A DNA stretch of 38,240 nucleotides. It comes from a virus. The translations under genes and the position numbers were made by a program. A model generated the notes under the pieces. It was not told the origin of the DNA, made no database searches, and worked only from the letters and a program-made list of their open reading frames with translations. The stretch is taken from IMG/VR virus record IMGVR_UViG_3300044516_000147, positions 1-38,240 of that record. One strand, written 5' to 3'. Position 1 is the stretch's first letter. Every line of letters starts with the position of its first letter. This document shows, piece by piece, positions 24,903 through 33,028 of this stretch.

Positions 24903-26398
24903 GCTTTACCTTTTACTGCTCTAGCTAACATTTTCTCAGCAGCCAATTTACCTGCGTCTTGTTTAATCTGTTCTTTTTTACCATGCGCCGCTTGTCTTAC
25001 TATAGGTAGCAGGTTGTCTAATAAATCAGCACCTTTTTCAGGGTCACCAAAACCCAACATACGTACTAAATCAGGTGGTACAACAAACTCACCATCAGCC
25101 AACCTAATCTCTTCTTCACCATCTATATTAGCAGGGATGTCATCAGACATACCATCCCCCGGACCATCTAACATGCCTCCATCTTCAAAGCCTTCTATTA
25201 TTTCATGGCGTTGTGGTGTAGCTGCTGGATAAGGTTGTGCACTATGTATTTGAGATTGGGGGTAAAAAGCATTTGGGTTTACAGGTTGAGTATTAATATA
25301 TCCCCCATTCGCCATACCCATACCTTCTTGAGTAATGTTTTTAGCTTGGTTAATCTCGTGTGGAATATCTAACTTTGAAAATTCATCTAAATACCTAGGT
25401 GGAACAGTGAAGGAAATAGGAACTCCTCCCACAGCTACATTTTTTGTTACAGGACCCCCCACAGCATAGCTTTGTTTAGGATTAATAATATCTTTGTAGT
25501 AATTAAACTGCGTTTGGGTATCAGGACTATTAAGGCTAGAAAGCGACGCTAATGGGTACCCTAAGTTTTTAAAATAGTCTTGTTGCTGTTGTTCATTAGC
25601 TTGCGCTTGTAACTTTGCTTGGCGCATTTGAGTAGCCATAGCTTGGTTCTGCTCTACCATATCTTGAGCACCAGCCCCTAAAAGAGCCCCCATACCTGTG
25701 GGTTTTAGCCATTCCATTGTGGCATCTTGGTTAGCCCCCATAGCATTAAATTGCCCTTTTGAAGCTTGCCCTAGGGTTAAAGGGTTTTCTGTACCTGTGG
25801 CTGTACTTTGTAGGGTTGTTTCAGGCTTAAAACTAGGAGTAAAATCTTTAGCATTAAACTGAGGAGTTTCAAAAGAAGGAGTAGTTAAGTTAATATATTC
25901 TTTAGGTATAGCAGGGGCTTCTAACAAGGGTGTAGAAGATGTTATAGGAGATGTTGTTGTGGGGTTTACTGCTACACTTGTGCTCCCAGTAGGAGCCCCA
26001 GACAAATTACTACCACCAAATCCCCCCATACCACCAGACAAAGCACCGCCTAACGCACCTGCCCCAAAGCCTTTGCCTTGAGCTGCACTCAATGACCCAC
26101 CAGCTAAAGCACCAGTACCCGCACCTAGGGCAGTACCTGTAAGAGCCCCCATAGTTCCACCGCCAACTAAGGCAGAGCCTACACCCCCTGTAAACGCACC
26201 AAGGGCACCTATACCTAGCATGGCAATTATGTTCTTTAAGTCAAACGCCTCTTGTAGCCCTGTATGTGGGTTGGTTGGTAGTTTGTGTCCTATAATAGCT
26301 TGAAGCCCGGCTAGTTCGTCTTTGCTAACATGTAAGAGTGTATCGTCCCCATGACGTCCTAGAGATGCTAAGCCTTTTGCAGTTGTGTTATATGCCAT
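24899..26398 (-). CDS. Gly-rich internal virion protein with C-terminal Pro-Asp motif
   Basis: A 499-residue protein. Residues 54-145 form a Gly/Ala-rich membrane-insertion type stretch (AMLGIGALGAFTGGVGSALV). The middle is Thr/Pro-rich and then Gln/Ala helical (QAKLQAQANEQQQQDYF). Near the C-terminus RLADGEFVVPPDLVRMLGFG is followed by a GADLLDNL block, which matches KDGAYIIPADVVSALGNG and GAEFLRHL in the 23,005-24,114 protein, so the two are likely distant relatives. The tail is basic and helical. Gene order and composition fit an ejection or scaffold-like internal protein. No enzyme motif seen. ATGA overlap with the SET gene downstream. Confidence 0.6.
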   Translation of the reverse strand: MAYNTTAKGLASLGRHGDDTLLHVSKDELAGLQAIIGHKLPTNPHTGLQEAFDLKNIIAMLGIGALGAFTGGVGSALVGGGTMGALTGTALGAGTGALAGGSLSAAQGKGFGAGALGGALSGGMGGFGGSNLSGAPTGSTSVAVNPTTTSPITSSTPLLEAPAIPKEYINLTTPSFETPQFNAKDFTPSFKPETTLQSTATGTENPLTLGQASKGQFNAMGANQDATMEWLKPTGMGALLGAGAQDMVEQNQAMATQMRQAKLQAQANEQQQQDYFKNLGYPLASLSSLNSPDTQTQFNYYKDIINPKQSYAVGGPVTKNVAVGGVPISFTVPPRYLDEFSKLDIPHEINQAKNITQEGMGMANGGYINTQPVNPNAFYPQSQIHSAQPYPAATPQRHEIIEGFEDGGMLDGPGDGMSDDIPANIDGEEEIRLADGEFVVPPDLVRMLGFGDPEKGADLLDNLLPIVRQAAHGKKEQIKQDAGKLAAEKMLARAVKGKA

Positions 26399-26407
26399 AT
26401 TTATTCT

Positions 26408-26740
26408 CTATACAATTTTAAGGGTGCCAGCACTATTCCAAACATCACCAGAACTTAACCCAGTAGCGGAAGTTGGAAGGTCCGCAATATTAACAATCGT
26501 TTTATTCACTAAGGCACTAGCAGGGTCTAATATATGTTCTATAGAAGCTACAGGCTGTACGGCACCCGCCCCCGTTAGAGTAATCACAAGATCAGTACCA
26601 CGTAAATGCCCCGGATTAGCTTGCTGTTGTATGTAGTAGTTCAGTAACCGTATCAAAGAGTTCATATACTGCACGTCATACTCAAGCGGTGGCAGTGGAA
26701 GTACGTCAGGAGTTGGAATACTAAAGCCGGGATTTTTCAT
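26408..26740 (-). CDS. Hypothetical small virion protein
   Basis: A 110-residue protein I do not recognise. It begins with a Pro-rich stretch (PTPDVLPLPPLEYD), continues with a helix rich in Gln and Asn (MNSLIRLLNYYIQQQANPGH), and ends with a beta-rich half (DLVITLTGAGAVQPVASIEH) closing DVWNSAGTLKIV, a form often seen at the end of small phage tail or fibre proteins. It lies between the large tail protein and the Gly-rich internal protein, with 2 and 9 bases to its neighbours, so it is probably a minor virion component. Confidence 0.55.
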   Translation of the reverse strand: MKNPGFSIPTPDVLPLPPLEYDVQYMNSLIRLLNYYIQQQANPGHLRGTDLVITLTGAGAVQPVASIEHILDPASALVNKTIVNIADLPTSATGLSSGDVWNSAGTLKIV

Positions 26741-26742
26741 AC

Positions 26743-28989
26743 TTACCCTCTACGCCCATCAGGTTGCACTTCGAGTCTAGGAGTTCCCAACTGCCACTTT
26801 ATACCTAAATCTTCACTACCTATTCTAAAAGCTATCTGTCTACCACGTAAACGTATCCATATTTGATCGGTATAATCATATACCTGAGTAGTCACTTTAT
26901 TACCTGCAATTACAGGAGCGTCAGCAGAAGTAAAAACACCTTGCCCCGGAAAGTTTCTAGCAGATATAGTCATAACAACTGAAGGAGCAGGTACGGTAGA
27001 ACCAATAAAGTCAACGTCAGGAATAACCCGCTTAACAAAAGAAAACTGATCGCCCTCACCAATATCAAAGTCAGCGCTCTCTATATAACTTACAATCGCA
27101 CTAGGAGGATTAGTACACCCATTATCTACACCATTCTCATGCTGCACCAACATACCATCAACAGTAGCCCAAGGAAGTCCCTGTATATGTGAGTCTAGCC
27201 ACGCAGTGCGTTCCATTTGTCCATAATACCAAAGCTTTTCAAGATAGTTGTAGATAACATAACGGTCAATGACTTCAGAGTCTGCAGAAGGATAAAACCA
27301 CCAGATCTCATTATACTTTTCATTAGTGCCAGAACATACTTGAGCTGATTGATCGGTGTTAAAGTCATCAAATATATACTGCCTTAACGAACAAGGAAGC
27401 GTGTCTACACGCCCAGAATAAGCATAGAATTTATCAATGCCCATCCAGTAAGTAATGCCATTAGCCGTAGTCGCCGCATTTGGAGAAGCTATAGTTATTT
27501 CAGCAGAGACAAGATTAAACCCGAATATAAAAGGCTGCCCTTGATACTGCATAGAATAGATAGCAGAATCTGTCCAAACAATAACTTCTTTACGAGTCTT
27601 TTCAGAGGTTATTATTTCACTACCATTAGTGAGCCTATAAAATCCCGCAGTGTTTGTTATATCTGCAGGGTCCCAGATAAGTGGATTTTCTTGATCGCAC
27701 CATTGTACTAATAAAGGGTCTCTCACAGCGTTAATCGCTGTTCCTGTAGTGGCTCCTGAGCCCGCCCCTGTAGCTATAAAGTACTGCCCTATTTCGTTTT
27801 TAGCTGCACCGAGAAGTGTAAAGTCTGTAGTCCCTACACTATCAATAACATAAGCTGTTCCTAGTACAAAACTACCTGCAGAAACAACAGGGAGCGTAGG
27901 ATCATTAGTCCCTAGTACAACAACATGGCGCTCTTCAGTAACAAACACCCGAGTACCCACAGCAGGAGCAAACCCATCAGTTCCCCCCATAGCACGAATA
28001 TTAATCCCACGACCTGTTATTTGACCACTTAAAGAAACATTAGACCCTGCATAGTAGTAGATAGGACCATACTCAGAGTTAAAGAATAGGTCTTGCCCAA
28101 AGGTATCAGCACTCCACAAACGAAGCTCGTCTTCAATTCCATTACTTTGATAGGGGGTATTCCACCCATGATTTCCATTCCAAGGGCCTGCACCCCAACC
28201 AGCACCAAAGCTAGTAGTATTTAACCCAGTAGTTGCTTGATAAGCCGCTACAACAGGAGCAGAGCCACCGCCCGCAGTTACTGAAGTAGATTGAACCCCT
28301 GTGTCTATATTGATATAAGCAGCATCAGTGTATTTGATTTCGTATTCTTTATTAAGGTCATCTACTGTATAAGGACCGAACGCCGTAGCGCCACTAAAAG
28401 TTACAAAGTCATTAGGTGTTGCATGGTTATATGGAGAGTCTACCGTTACCCAAGAGCTTGTTACCGGAGTGGTTGCACTATGTGCAGCTGCAGTAGTTCC
28501 ATTATATCCACGAATACAACCTGATAAAGTGCTAATAGATGCAGTGCTTACCCATATTTCTTCGGAGTCAATCTTAATAATATAAGGCGCTAGGTGAGTA
28601 AAAGACGTACCACTAACGACATCAAAAGACGTATCTGTAGCCGTAATACTAGCATTAAGAGTAGAATATATAGGTAGAAAAGGGTTTGCAGGGAGGTTTA
28701 AAGTTACCCGTAGTGGCGTGATGTCAAAGTATGCACCGCCAGAATATATGTAGTACTTTAAGTTAGTCCCTAAGCCAAGTAGATAGAATCCAGATAAAGT
28801 AACCCATTCTACAATGTGTTTGCAGTCCCCAAGGAACATAGCTGACGTAGCTGGCGCCCATCCTCCTAACTTTTCAGGCATACCTGAACGAAAGCGTATC
28901 TTATCTCCGGCGTACCAACCACCTGAGTTAGCTAAATCTGTAGACTCTCTTGATACACCCGGCCTAAATTGTAGGTATTGTAAAGGCAT
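26743..28989 (-). CDS. Large tail protein with two inserted modules
   Basis: A 748-residue virion protein of a type common in marine phages. It opens QFRPGVSRESTDLANSGGWY and KIRFRSGMPEKLGGW, and later has ERHVVVLGTND, CDQENPLIWDPADITNTAGF and a run of conserved Trp and Tyr (YNEIWWFYP). I infer a tail tube, nozzle or neck protein. Two segments look inserted: residues about 112-178 (an Ig-like unit ending IRGYNGTTAAAHSATTPV), and residues 370-420 (YVIDSVGTTDFTLLGA, then IATGAGSGATTGTAI), a repeat unit seen in many phage structural proteins, here placed inside the sequence that would otherwise run from VVVLGTND to RDPLLVQW. The order of genes and the size support a structural role. No catalytic motif. 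Confidence 0.65.
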   Translation of the reverse strand: MPLQYLQFRPGVSRESTDLANSGGWYAGDKIRFRSGMPEKLGGWAPATSAMFLGDCKHIVEWVTLSGFYLLGLGTNLKYYIYSGGAYFDITPLRVTLNLPANPFLPIYSTLNASITATDTSFDVVSGTSFTHLAPYIIKIDSEEIWVSTASISTLSGCIRGYNGTTAAAHSATTPVTSSWVTVDSPYNHATPNDFVTFSGATAFGPYTVDDLNKEYEIKYTDAAYINIDTGVQSTSVTAGGGSAPVVAAYQATTGLNTTSFGAGWGAGPWNGNHGWNTPYQSNGIEDELRLWSADTFGQDLFFNSEYGPIYYYAGSNVSLSGQITGRGINIRAMGGTDGFAPAVGTRVFVTEERHVVVLGTNDPTLPVVSAGSFVLGTAYVIDSVGTTDFTLLGAAKNEIGQYFIATGAGSGATTGTAINAVRDPLLVQWCDQENPLIWDPADITNTAGFYRLTNGSEIITSEKTRKEVIVWTDSAIYSMQYQGQPFIFGFNLVSAEITIASPNAATTANGITYWMGIDKFYAYSGRVDTLPCSLRQYIFDDFNTDQSAQVCSGTNEKYNEIWWFYPSADSEVIDRYVIYNYLEKLWYYGQMERTAWLDSHIQGLPWATVDGMLVQHENGVDNGCTNPPSAIVSYIESADFDIGEGDQFSFVKRVIPDVDFIGSTVPAPSVVMTISARNFPGQGVFTSADAPVIAGNKVTTQVYDYTDQIWIRLRGRQIAFRIGSEDLGIKWQLGTPRLEVQPDGRRG

Positions 28990-29002
28990 CTATATGCCCC
29001 CG

Positions 29003-29575
29003 TTATATGCTTAAAATAAAATTAGTGGCAAACTTACTATTTATCTGGGTTTGTATATTACTAGTTGCCCCACTTAAATAGCCTAATTCTGTATCAGTAA
29101 CTGTAGAGCCTGTCAACACACCAAGAGCATCGGTTATAACTGCAACATTAGGAGCATAAGTAGCAAGTACGTTATCATTAGCAGTATAGAAGTCAACCCC
29201 ATCACTATAAACTATTGTTGAAATACCCGAAGTAACTGTAATACCCAAGCTTCCTACAGTCGTAGTTACAATCTCAACATCACTATCAGAGTCATTAGCA
29301 ACTACATACACCTTAGATACAGCAGGGGCTAGTATCTGCCTTGATACACCGGGAGTTCCCGTTATGTTAAGTATCATTTGCCTAGATTGGTCAGATACCC
29401 CATTTAAAGCAGTTAAGGTTACATCTCCAGCAGTTACGTCTACGCTGGCTAAACCCGCAATGGCTTGCTCTATAAGGGTGCCTAAATTGGTATTAGTTGT
29501 AATACCCCACTGGTTAGCTTGTTCACCAGAGGCAATGAGTTGTATGCGTAAATTAGAGCTGTATGTACTCGGCAT
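29003..29575 (-). CDS. Tail fibre or baseplate-like structural protein
   Basis: A 190-residue protein starting YSSNLRIQLIASGEQANQWG and TNTNLGTLIEQAIAGL, an N-terminus I recognise from many marine phage tail and fibre proteins, where it probably anchors the protein to the particle. The rest is beta-rich, with alternating Thr, Ser and Val (DVEIVTTTVGSLGITVTSG), and ends with a helix TNIQTQINSK-like stretch (SNIQTQINSKFATNF) of the sort that leads into trimerisation. Short for a fibre; could be a fibre base. It is 13 bases from the large tail protein downstream and 11 bases from the repeat protein upstream. Confidence 0.6.
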   Translation of the reverse strand: MPSTYSSNLRIQLIASGEQANQWGITTNTNLGTLIEQAIAGLASVDVTAGDVTLTALNGVSDQSRQMILNITGTPGVSRQILAPAVSKVYVVANDSDSDVEIVTTTVGSLGITVTSGISTIVYSDGVDFYTANDNVLATYAPNVAVITDALGVLTGSTVTDTELGYLSGATSNIQTQINSKFATNFILSI

Positions 29576-29586
29576 CGTTGTATCTC

Positions 29587-30216
29587 TTAAGTAGGTATGT
29601 CAGTCCAATTAGGGTTTTGAGCAGTATTTATTTCCGTCCAACCTGATGATTGCGTTGTATTTATGCTCGTCCAATTAGGGTTCTGCGATGGGTCTATTTT
29701 GTTCCACATACGCATAGAATGCAAGGTTAATTGCATGTTTTGGCTGCCTAATGTAGGCGCTACAGCCTCTTTTGTACTGTTTTGTGTTAGCGTTAAAGAT
29801 TGCCCTATTAATTCATAGTTTGCCGCTGCCGTAACAGCTACATTGGTTTGGGTCAGCACAAGGGTTGTTTGCCCTGTTAATATTGCATTTGCCGCTGCGG
29901 TAGCCTCTATTGAATTGAGAGCTAAGTTCATTGCTACTTGACCCAAGAGCAGCTTTACACTACTAGCTGTTATACTTAGGTTGTTTTGAGTAAATGCTAG
30001 GTTTTGACCTACTAGCGTGTAACTTGCTGTGGCGGTTACGGATGTAGAGTTTTGAGCCAATACAAGGGCTGTTTGCCCTGTAAGGTTTATGGTAGCTGAT
30101 ATTGCAGCTGATACAGAAGATTGAGTTAAGGTTAGGTTTTGCCCCGCTAGAGTGACAGTGTTTCCTAGCAGTATGTCCGCTATTGGTATAGTCGCAAGAG
30201 GAGCAAACCCAAGCAT
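29587..30216 (-). CDS. Repeat-rich structural protein (22-residue and 11-residue repeats)
   Basis: A 209-residue protein built from repeats. Residues 20-150 hold six units of 22-23 residues, each with a GQ pair (at 25, 47, 70, 92, 115 and 138) followed by L-x-L-x-Q-N-S and an Ala/Thr/Val-rich strand; this looks like a beta-solenoid. The end has Trp at 171, 182, 193 and 204, exactly 11 residues apart, in units like NPNWTSINTTQ. No enzyme motif. Its start shares bases with the holin stop (TAATG). Likely a fibre, spike or decoration protein, with the lysis cassette just upstream. Confidence 0.65.
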   Translation of the reverse strand: MLGFAPLATIPIADILLGNTVTLAGQNLTLTQSSVSAAISATINLTGQTALVLAQNSTSVTATASYTLVGQNLAFTQNNLSITASSVKLLLGQVAMNLALNSIEATAAANAILTGQTTLVLTQTNVAVTAAANYELIGQSLTLTQNSTKEAVAPTLGSQNMQLTLHSMRMWNKIDPSQNPNWTSINTTQSSGWTEINTAQNPNWTDIPT

Positions 30217-30392
30217 TATGTTTTGTTCTTAGTTATAACAGCAATAAAGCCAGCAGCACTTACACCGAAGCTTATAATCTCTTTACTAAGAGCAGGATCT
30301 AAGTTCAAACCCGCAGTTGTTAGTATAGCCGCTAGGCCGTACCATGTTGAGCTTTCTTGTAATCTTGCTAGTACCCATGAGAAAAACGCCAT
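30216..30392 (-). CDS. Holin candidate, 58 residues, two membrane helices
   Basis: A short frame with an AGGAGTC ribosome binding site before ATG 30392. The product has two hydrophobic stretches, STWYGLAAILTTAGL and IISFGVSAAGFIAVITK, separated by a turn with Asn, Asp and Pro, and ends in a basic tail NKT. Size, two helices, charged end and position 14 bases after the endolysin gene fit a class II type phage holin that opens the inner membrane at lysis. No specific family is recognised. It shares TAATG with the next gene. Because it is shorter than 60 codons it is easily missed by gene callers. Confidence 0.7.
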   Translation of the reverse strand: MAFFSWVLARLQESSTWYGLAAILTTAGLNLDPALSKEIISFGVSAAGFIAVITKNKT

Positions 30393-30405
30393 CGTTGACT
30401 CCTAA

Positions 30406-30777
30406 TTATCTATGTATCTGCCAGTGAGGACCGTCTTTAAAAGTCTTCCAATCTCCACCCCATTCTATAAAAACCCCAACATCTTGCGCCGCCTCTTTAA
30501 TAAAGGCAGATAAGGCATTATAGTACTTCCAATCCCATGAAACTTCTCCTCCTATTATAGGCGCTATGTCCACTGCATGTCCTGTAATATGGTAAGAGTC
30601 CATCGTTTTAGAAGCACCTTTGTCTACCAAATAGCGTTGTCTTTCTTTAGAGCGTAGGCCTTCAAGTACCACAAAATCTAAAGGCGTTATAGTAATGGCA
30701 TGTTGTACGACCTTTACCAAATCAGGGTGTACCCCTTCTAACCGCTTTAAAGACTTCTCGCTTAACTTAAAACCCAT
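30406..30777 (-). CDS. M15 family endolysin (peptidoglycan peptidase)
   Basis: A 123-residue zinc peptidase of the M15 type, like the small L-alanoyl-D-glutamate endopeptidase lysins of T5-like phages. The zinc and catalytic signature is clear: SYHITGHAVDIAP with His63 and Asp70, and DGPHWQ with His118, the third ligand. The N-terminal GLRSKERQRYLVDKGAS is the usual family stretch with Arg and Gln. No signal peptide, so release should depend on the neighbouring holin. Length is typical. It shares TAATG with the methyltransferase gene upstream. The peptide bond cut (between L-Ala and D-Glu, or in the cross-bridge) cannot be told from sequence alone. Confidence 0.92.
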   Translation of the reverse strand: MGFKLSEKSLKRLEGVHPDLVKVVQHAITITPLDFVVLEGLRSKERQRYLVDKGASKTMDSYHITGHAVDIAPIIGGEVSWDWKYYNALSAFIKEAAQDVGVFIEWGGDWKTFKDGPHWQIHR

Positions 30778-31343
30778 TATACATCACCTCTTGCTGGTTT
30801 GTAGGCTTTGGCGTTGATCTGCACTTGAAAACATGCATTGTTACGCTTATTAACTTCACGCTCTATTATATGGTATGGTTGCCCTTGAAGCTCTTTTTGC
30901 ACTTCTGGCATGAGGTCGTACCCAACTTCAGTAACACCTATATCAATACCACACTGCAGACCTAACGTAGTCTCAGAACCTCCTGTCTCAATCGTATGAA
31001 GATTTCTTTCTTGACTAAACATGTCCACACCGACAGGTGTTACTTTCCTACAATGCGTAGGATCGTGGTGGAAGTTCTCGTGTAAGTGATGAGGCACGAC
31101 AATCTTTATAATGCCTTGGTCTTTTAGTACACGGTAGAACTCTTTCCATATGTTTAGGTAAGTTTTAGTATCTTGACCCAGATGTTCTAGCACGTGAGTT
31201 AGAGCGATTTCATCTACTGAGCTATCCTCAAAAGGCAAAGTCTTCTCTAAGTCTGCTACAACATCGGGCTTACAACGTGGGTCTTGATCTACATTAATGT
31301 AGCCTTCAAGTTTGTTATACCCACATCCAAGATTTAACTTCAT
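30777..31343 (-). CDS. SAM-dependent methyltransferase
   Basis: A 188-residue class I methyltransferase. Motif I is LNLGCGYNK at the very N-terminus, followed by INVDQDPRCKPDV (acidic residue binding ribose), motif IV-like region DEIALTHVLEHLG, and a later strand IIKIVVPH. I take ATG 31343, which lies directly after the previous stop, because the in-frame TTG 21 bases upstream would add residues encoded inside the previous gene. There is no ribosome binding site, so translation is probably coupled. The substrate is unknown: the type is shared by enzymes for small molecules, glycans and proteins. Nearby sulfotransferase and glycosyltransferase genes suggest a glycan or surface modification, but this is inference. 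Confidence 0.8.
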   Translation of the reverse strand: MKLNLGCGYNKLEGYINVDQDPRCKPDVVADLEKTLPFEDSSVDEIALTHVLEHLGQDTKTYLNIWKEFYRVLKDQGIIKIVVPHHLHENFHHDPTHCRKVTPVGVDMFSQERNLHTIETGGSETTLGLQCGIDIGVTEVGYDLMPEVQKELQGQPYHIIEREVNKRNNACFQVQINAKAYKPARGDV

Positions 31344-31344
31344 A

Positions 31345-31791
31345 TTAGTTAGATGGCGGTACAAAAGCGTTTAGTTCTTGTTGAATCACATCTAACTGGT
31401 CTTGCGTAGTTGCTGCAGCAATCTCAACATTAATTCTTTCATAACGTGTCTGAGCATCTGCAACTACTTGTGCATCGTAGTGAGTATTAGGGTTGCCATC
31501 AGTTTCAGTTTGCGCTTCATAAGCTACAACTTGGTTGAACTGACCTGAGTTTTGACCTTTCATATTAGACTTACGGCTATCAATAGAGATATCATAAACT
31601 GTCCATACGATCTCAACAGGGTCTTTAGTGCAATCATAGACTGGACCATTTAAGCCTTGTTGGTAAGGTATAACAGTAGGAATAATCTCAATAGCATACT
31701 TCCAACCATCTTGACCTACTGGCACTGGGGGTATAGTGTCCCAACATTGTGCCATTTCGCCATTCACTACTTGTACATATAATTGTGTCAT
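31345..31791 (-). CDS. Hypothetical protein next to the RCC1 tail gene
   Basis: A 148-residue protein starting MTQLYVQVVNGEMAQCWDTI with a beta-rich first 80 residues and a C-terminal helix (YERINVEIAAATTQDQLDVI) followed by a Pro-rich end. This layout, a small beta domain and a helical tail directly downstream of a receptor-binding protein gene, resembles fibre-assembly or tail chaperone proteins, but I recognise no family. A good AAAGGAAAC site precedes the start. It ends just before the methyltransferase start. Confidence 0.55.
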   Translation of the reverse strand: MTQLYVQVVNGEMAQCWDTIPPVPVGQDGWKYAIEIIPTVIPYQQGLNGPVYDCTKDPVEIVWTVYDISIDSRKSNMKGQNSGQFNQVVAYEAQTETDGNPNTHYDAQVVADAQTRYERINVEIAAATTQDQLDVIQQELNAFVPPSN

Positions 31792-31816
31792 TTTTGTTTC
31801 CTTTGTTTGAAATTAA

Positions 31817-33028
31817 TTAAGATTGGATGGCTAGAGTAAAGTTATCTCCACATGCAATTTTAGACCAAGTTGTTAGTGCACCTACCTGTACAGGACTTGA
31901 ACGTTGGTCTGTATCGCCTAGACCTAACTGACCGCTAGAATTAAACCCCCATGACCACAGGGTGCCATCAGTTTTAGTTGCTATGGTGTGAGCTTCCCCA
32001 CATGCAATTTTAGACCAAGTTGTTAGTGCACCTATTTGTTTAGGGCTTGAGTAGTTAGTTTCATTGCCGAGACCTAACCGCCCATGGATGCCATCCCCCC
32101 AAGACCAGAGTGTACCATCAGTTTTAGTTGCTATGGTGTGAGCTTCCCCACCTGCAATATTTAACCAAGTTGTTAGTGCGCCTACTTGTTTAGGAGAAGA
32201 ATAGTAAGTTATGTTACCTAGCCCTAACTGACCGTCAGCGTTCTTTCCCCAAGACCAGAGCGTACCATCTGTTTTAGTGGCTATGGTATGGTAACCCCCA
32301 TTTGATGCTATCTTAGACCAAGTTGTAAGAGCACCTACTTGTACGGGACTTGAGCGGTTAGTTGTATTACCTAGACCTAACTCCCCAAAACTATTTCCAC
32401 CCCAAGACCAGAGTGTACCATCAGTTTTAGTTGCTATGGTGTGAAAAGCCCCACATGCAATATTTAACCAAGTTGTTAGTGCGCCTACTTGCACAGGACT
32501 AGAACGGTTAGTAATATTACCTAGGCCTAGTTGACCAAAGTTATTACTCCCCCAAGACCAAAGGGTACCATCAGTTTTAGTGGCTATAGTGTAGCTATTT
32601 CCACATGCAATTTTAGACCAAGTTGTTAGTGCACCTATTTGTTTAGGACTTGAGTAGTAAGTTGAATTACCTAGACCTAACTGCCCCTTATCGTTATAAC
32701 CCCAAGACCAGAGTGTACCATCAGTTTTAATAGTAAGGGTATGTTCAGCGCCCCCAGATAGGCTAAGCCAAGTGGTAAGTGCACCTACTTGCACAGGACT
32801 AGAACGGTTAGTAATATTACCTAGACCTAACTGACCCCTATTATTTTGGCCCCAAGAGTACAACCCCCCGTAAGGTGGTAAATTCCCAGCAGTGGGCCAG
32901 TTGCCTTGTTTTATCCAGTATCCCGCTTGCTCCATTGTCCATACACCTGAAGCAGAACTGTTTTGATACGGTCCAGCTGGTACTACAGGTGAAGACTTGA
33001 TTACGCCTCCGGGATACTTAGTTGACAT
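31817..33028 (-). CDS. RCC1-repeat beta-propeller tail protein (third of three)
   Basis: A 403-residue protein. Residues 1-55 hold SGVWTMEQAGYWIKQGNWP, a short anchor seen at the start of marine phage appendage proteins. Residues 56-403 are seven RCC1 repeats of 50-51 residues, each reading LWSWG, GQLGLGN, RSSPVQ or YSSPKQ, VGALTTW, and CG..HTIATKTDGT, enough for a full seven-bladed propeller. Variation clusters in two loops, after LWSWG and after TTW, the rest being nearly constant. Family members bind proteins or sugars; the place among tail genes suggests receptor binding. It begins one base after the sulfotransferase-glycosyltransferase stop. Confidence 0.85.
   Translation of the reverse strand: MSTKYPGGVIKSSPVVPAGPYQNSSASGVWTMEQAGYWIKQGNWPTAGNLPPYGGLYSWGQNNRGQLGLGNITNRSSPVQVGALTTWLSLSGGAEHTLTIKTDGTLWSWGYNDKGQLGLGNSTYYSSPKQIGALTTWSKIACGNSYTIATKTDGTLWSWGSNNFGQLGLGNITNRSSPVQVGALTTWLNIACGAFHTIATKTDGTLWSWGGNSFGELGLGNTTNRSSPVQVGALTTWSKIASNGGYHTIATKTDGTLWSWGKNADGQLGLGNITYYSSPKQVGALTTWLNIAGGEAHTIATKTDGTLWSWGDGIHGRLGLGNETNYSSPKQIGALTTWSKIACGEAHTIATKTDGTLWSWGFNSSGQLGLGDTDQRSSPVQVGALTTWSKIACGDNFTLAIQS
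31820..32863 (-). repeat. Seven RCC1 units of about 150 bp
   Basis: The repeat part of the third RCC1 gene. The units are alike at the DNA level (for example the plus-strand block around ccatcagttttagt before each LWSWG codon set), so unequal recombination between units, and with the two other arrays, is possible. Confidence 0.9.
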
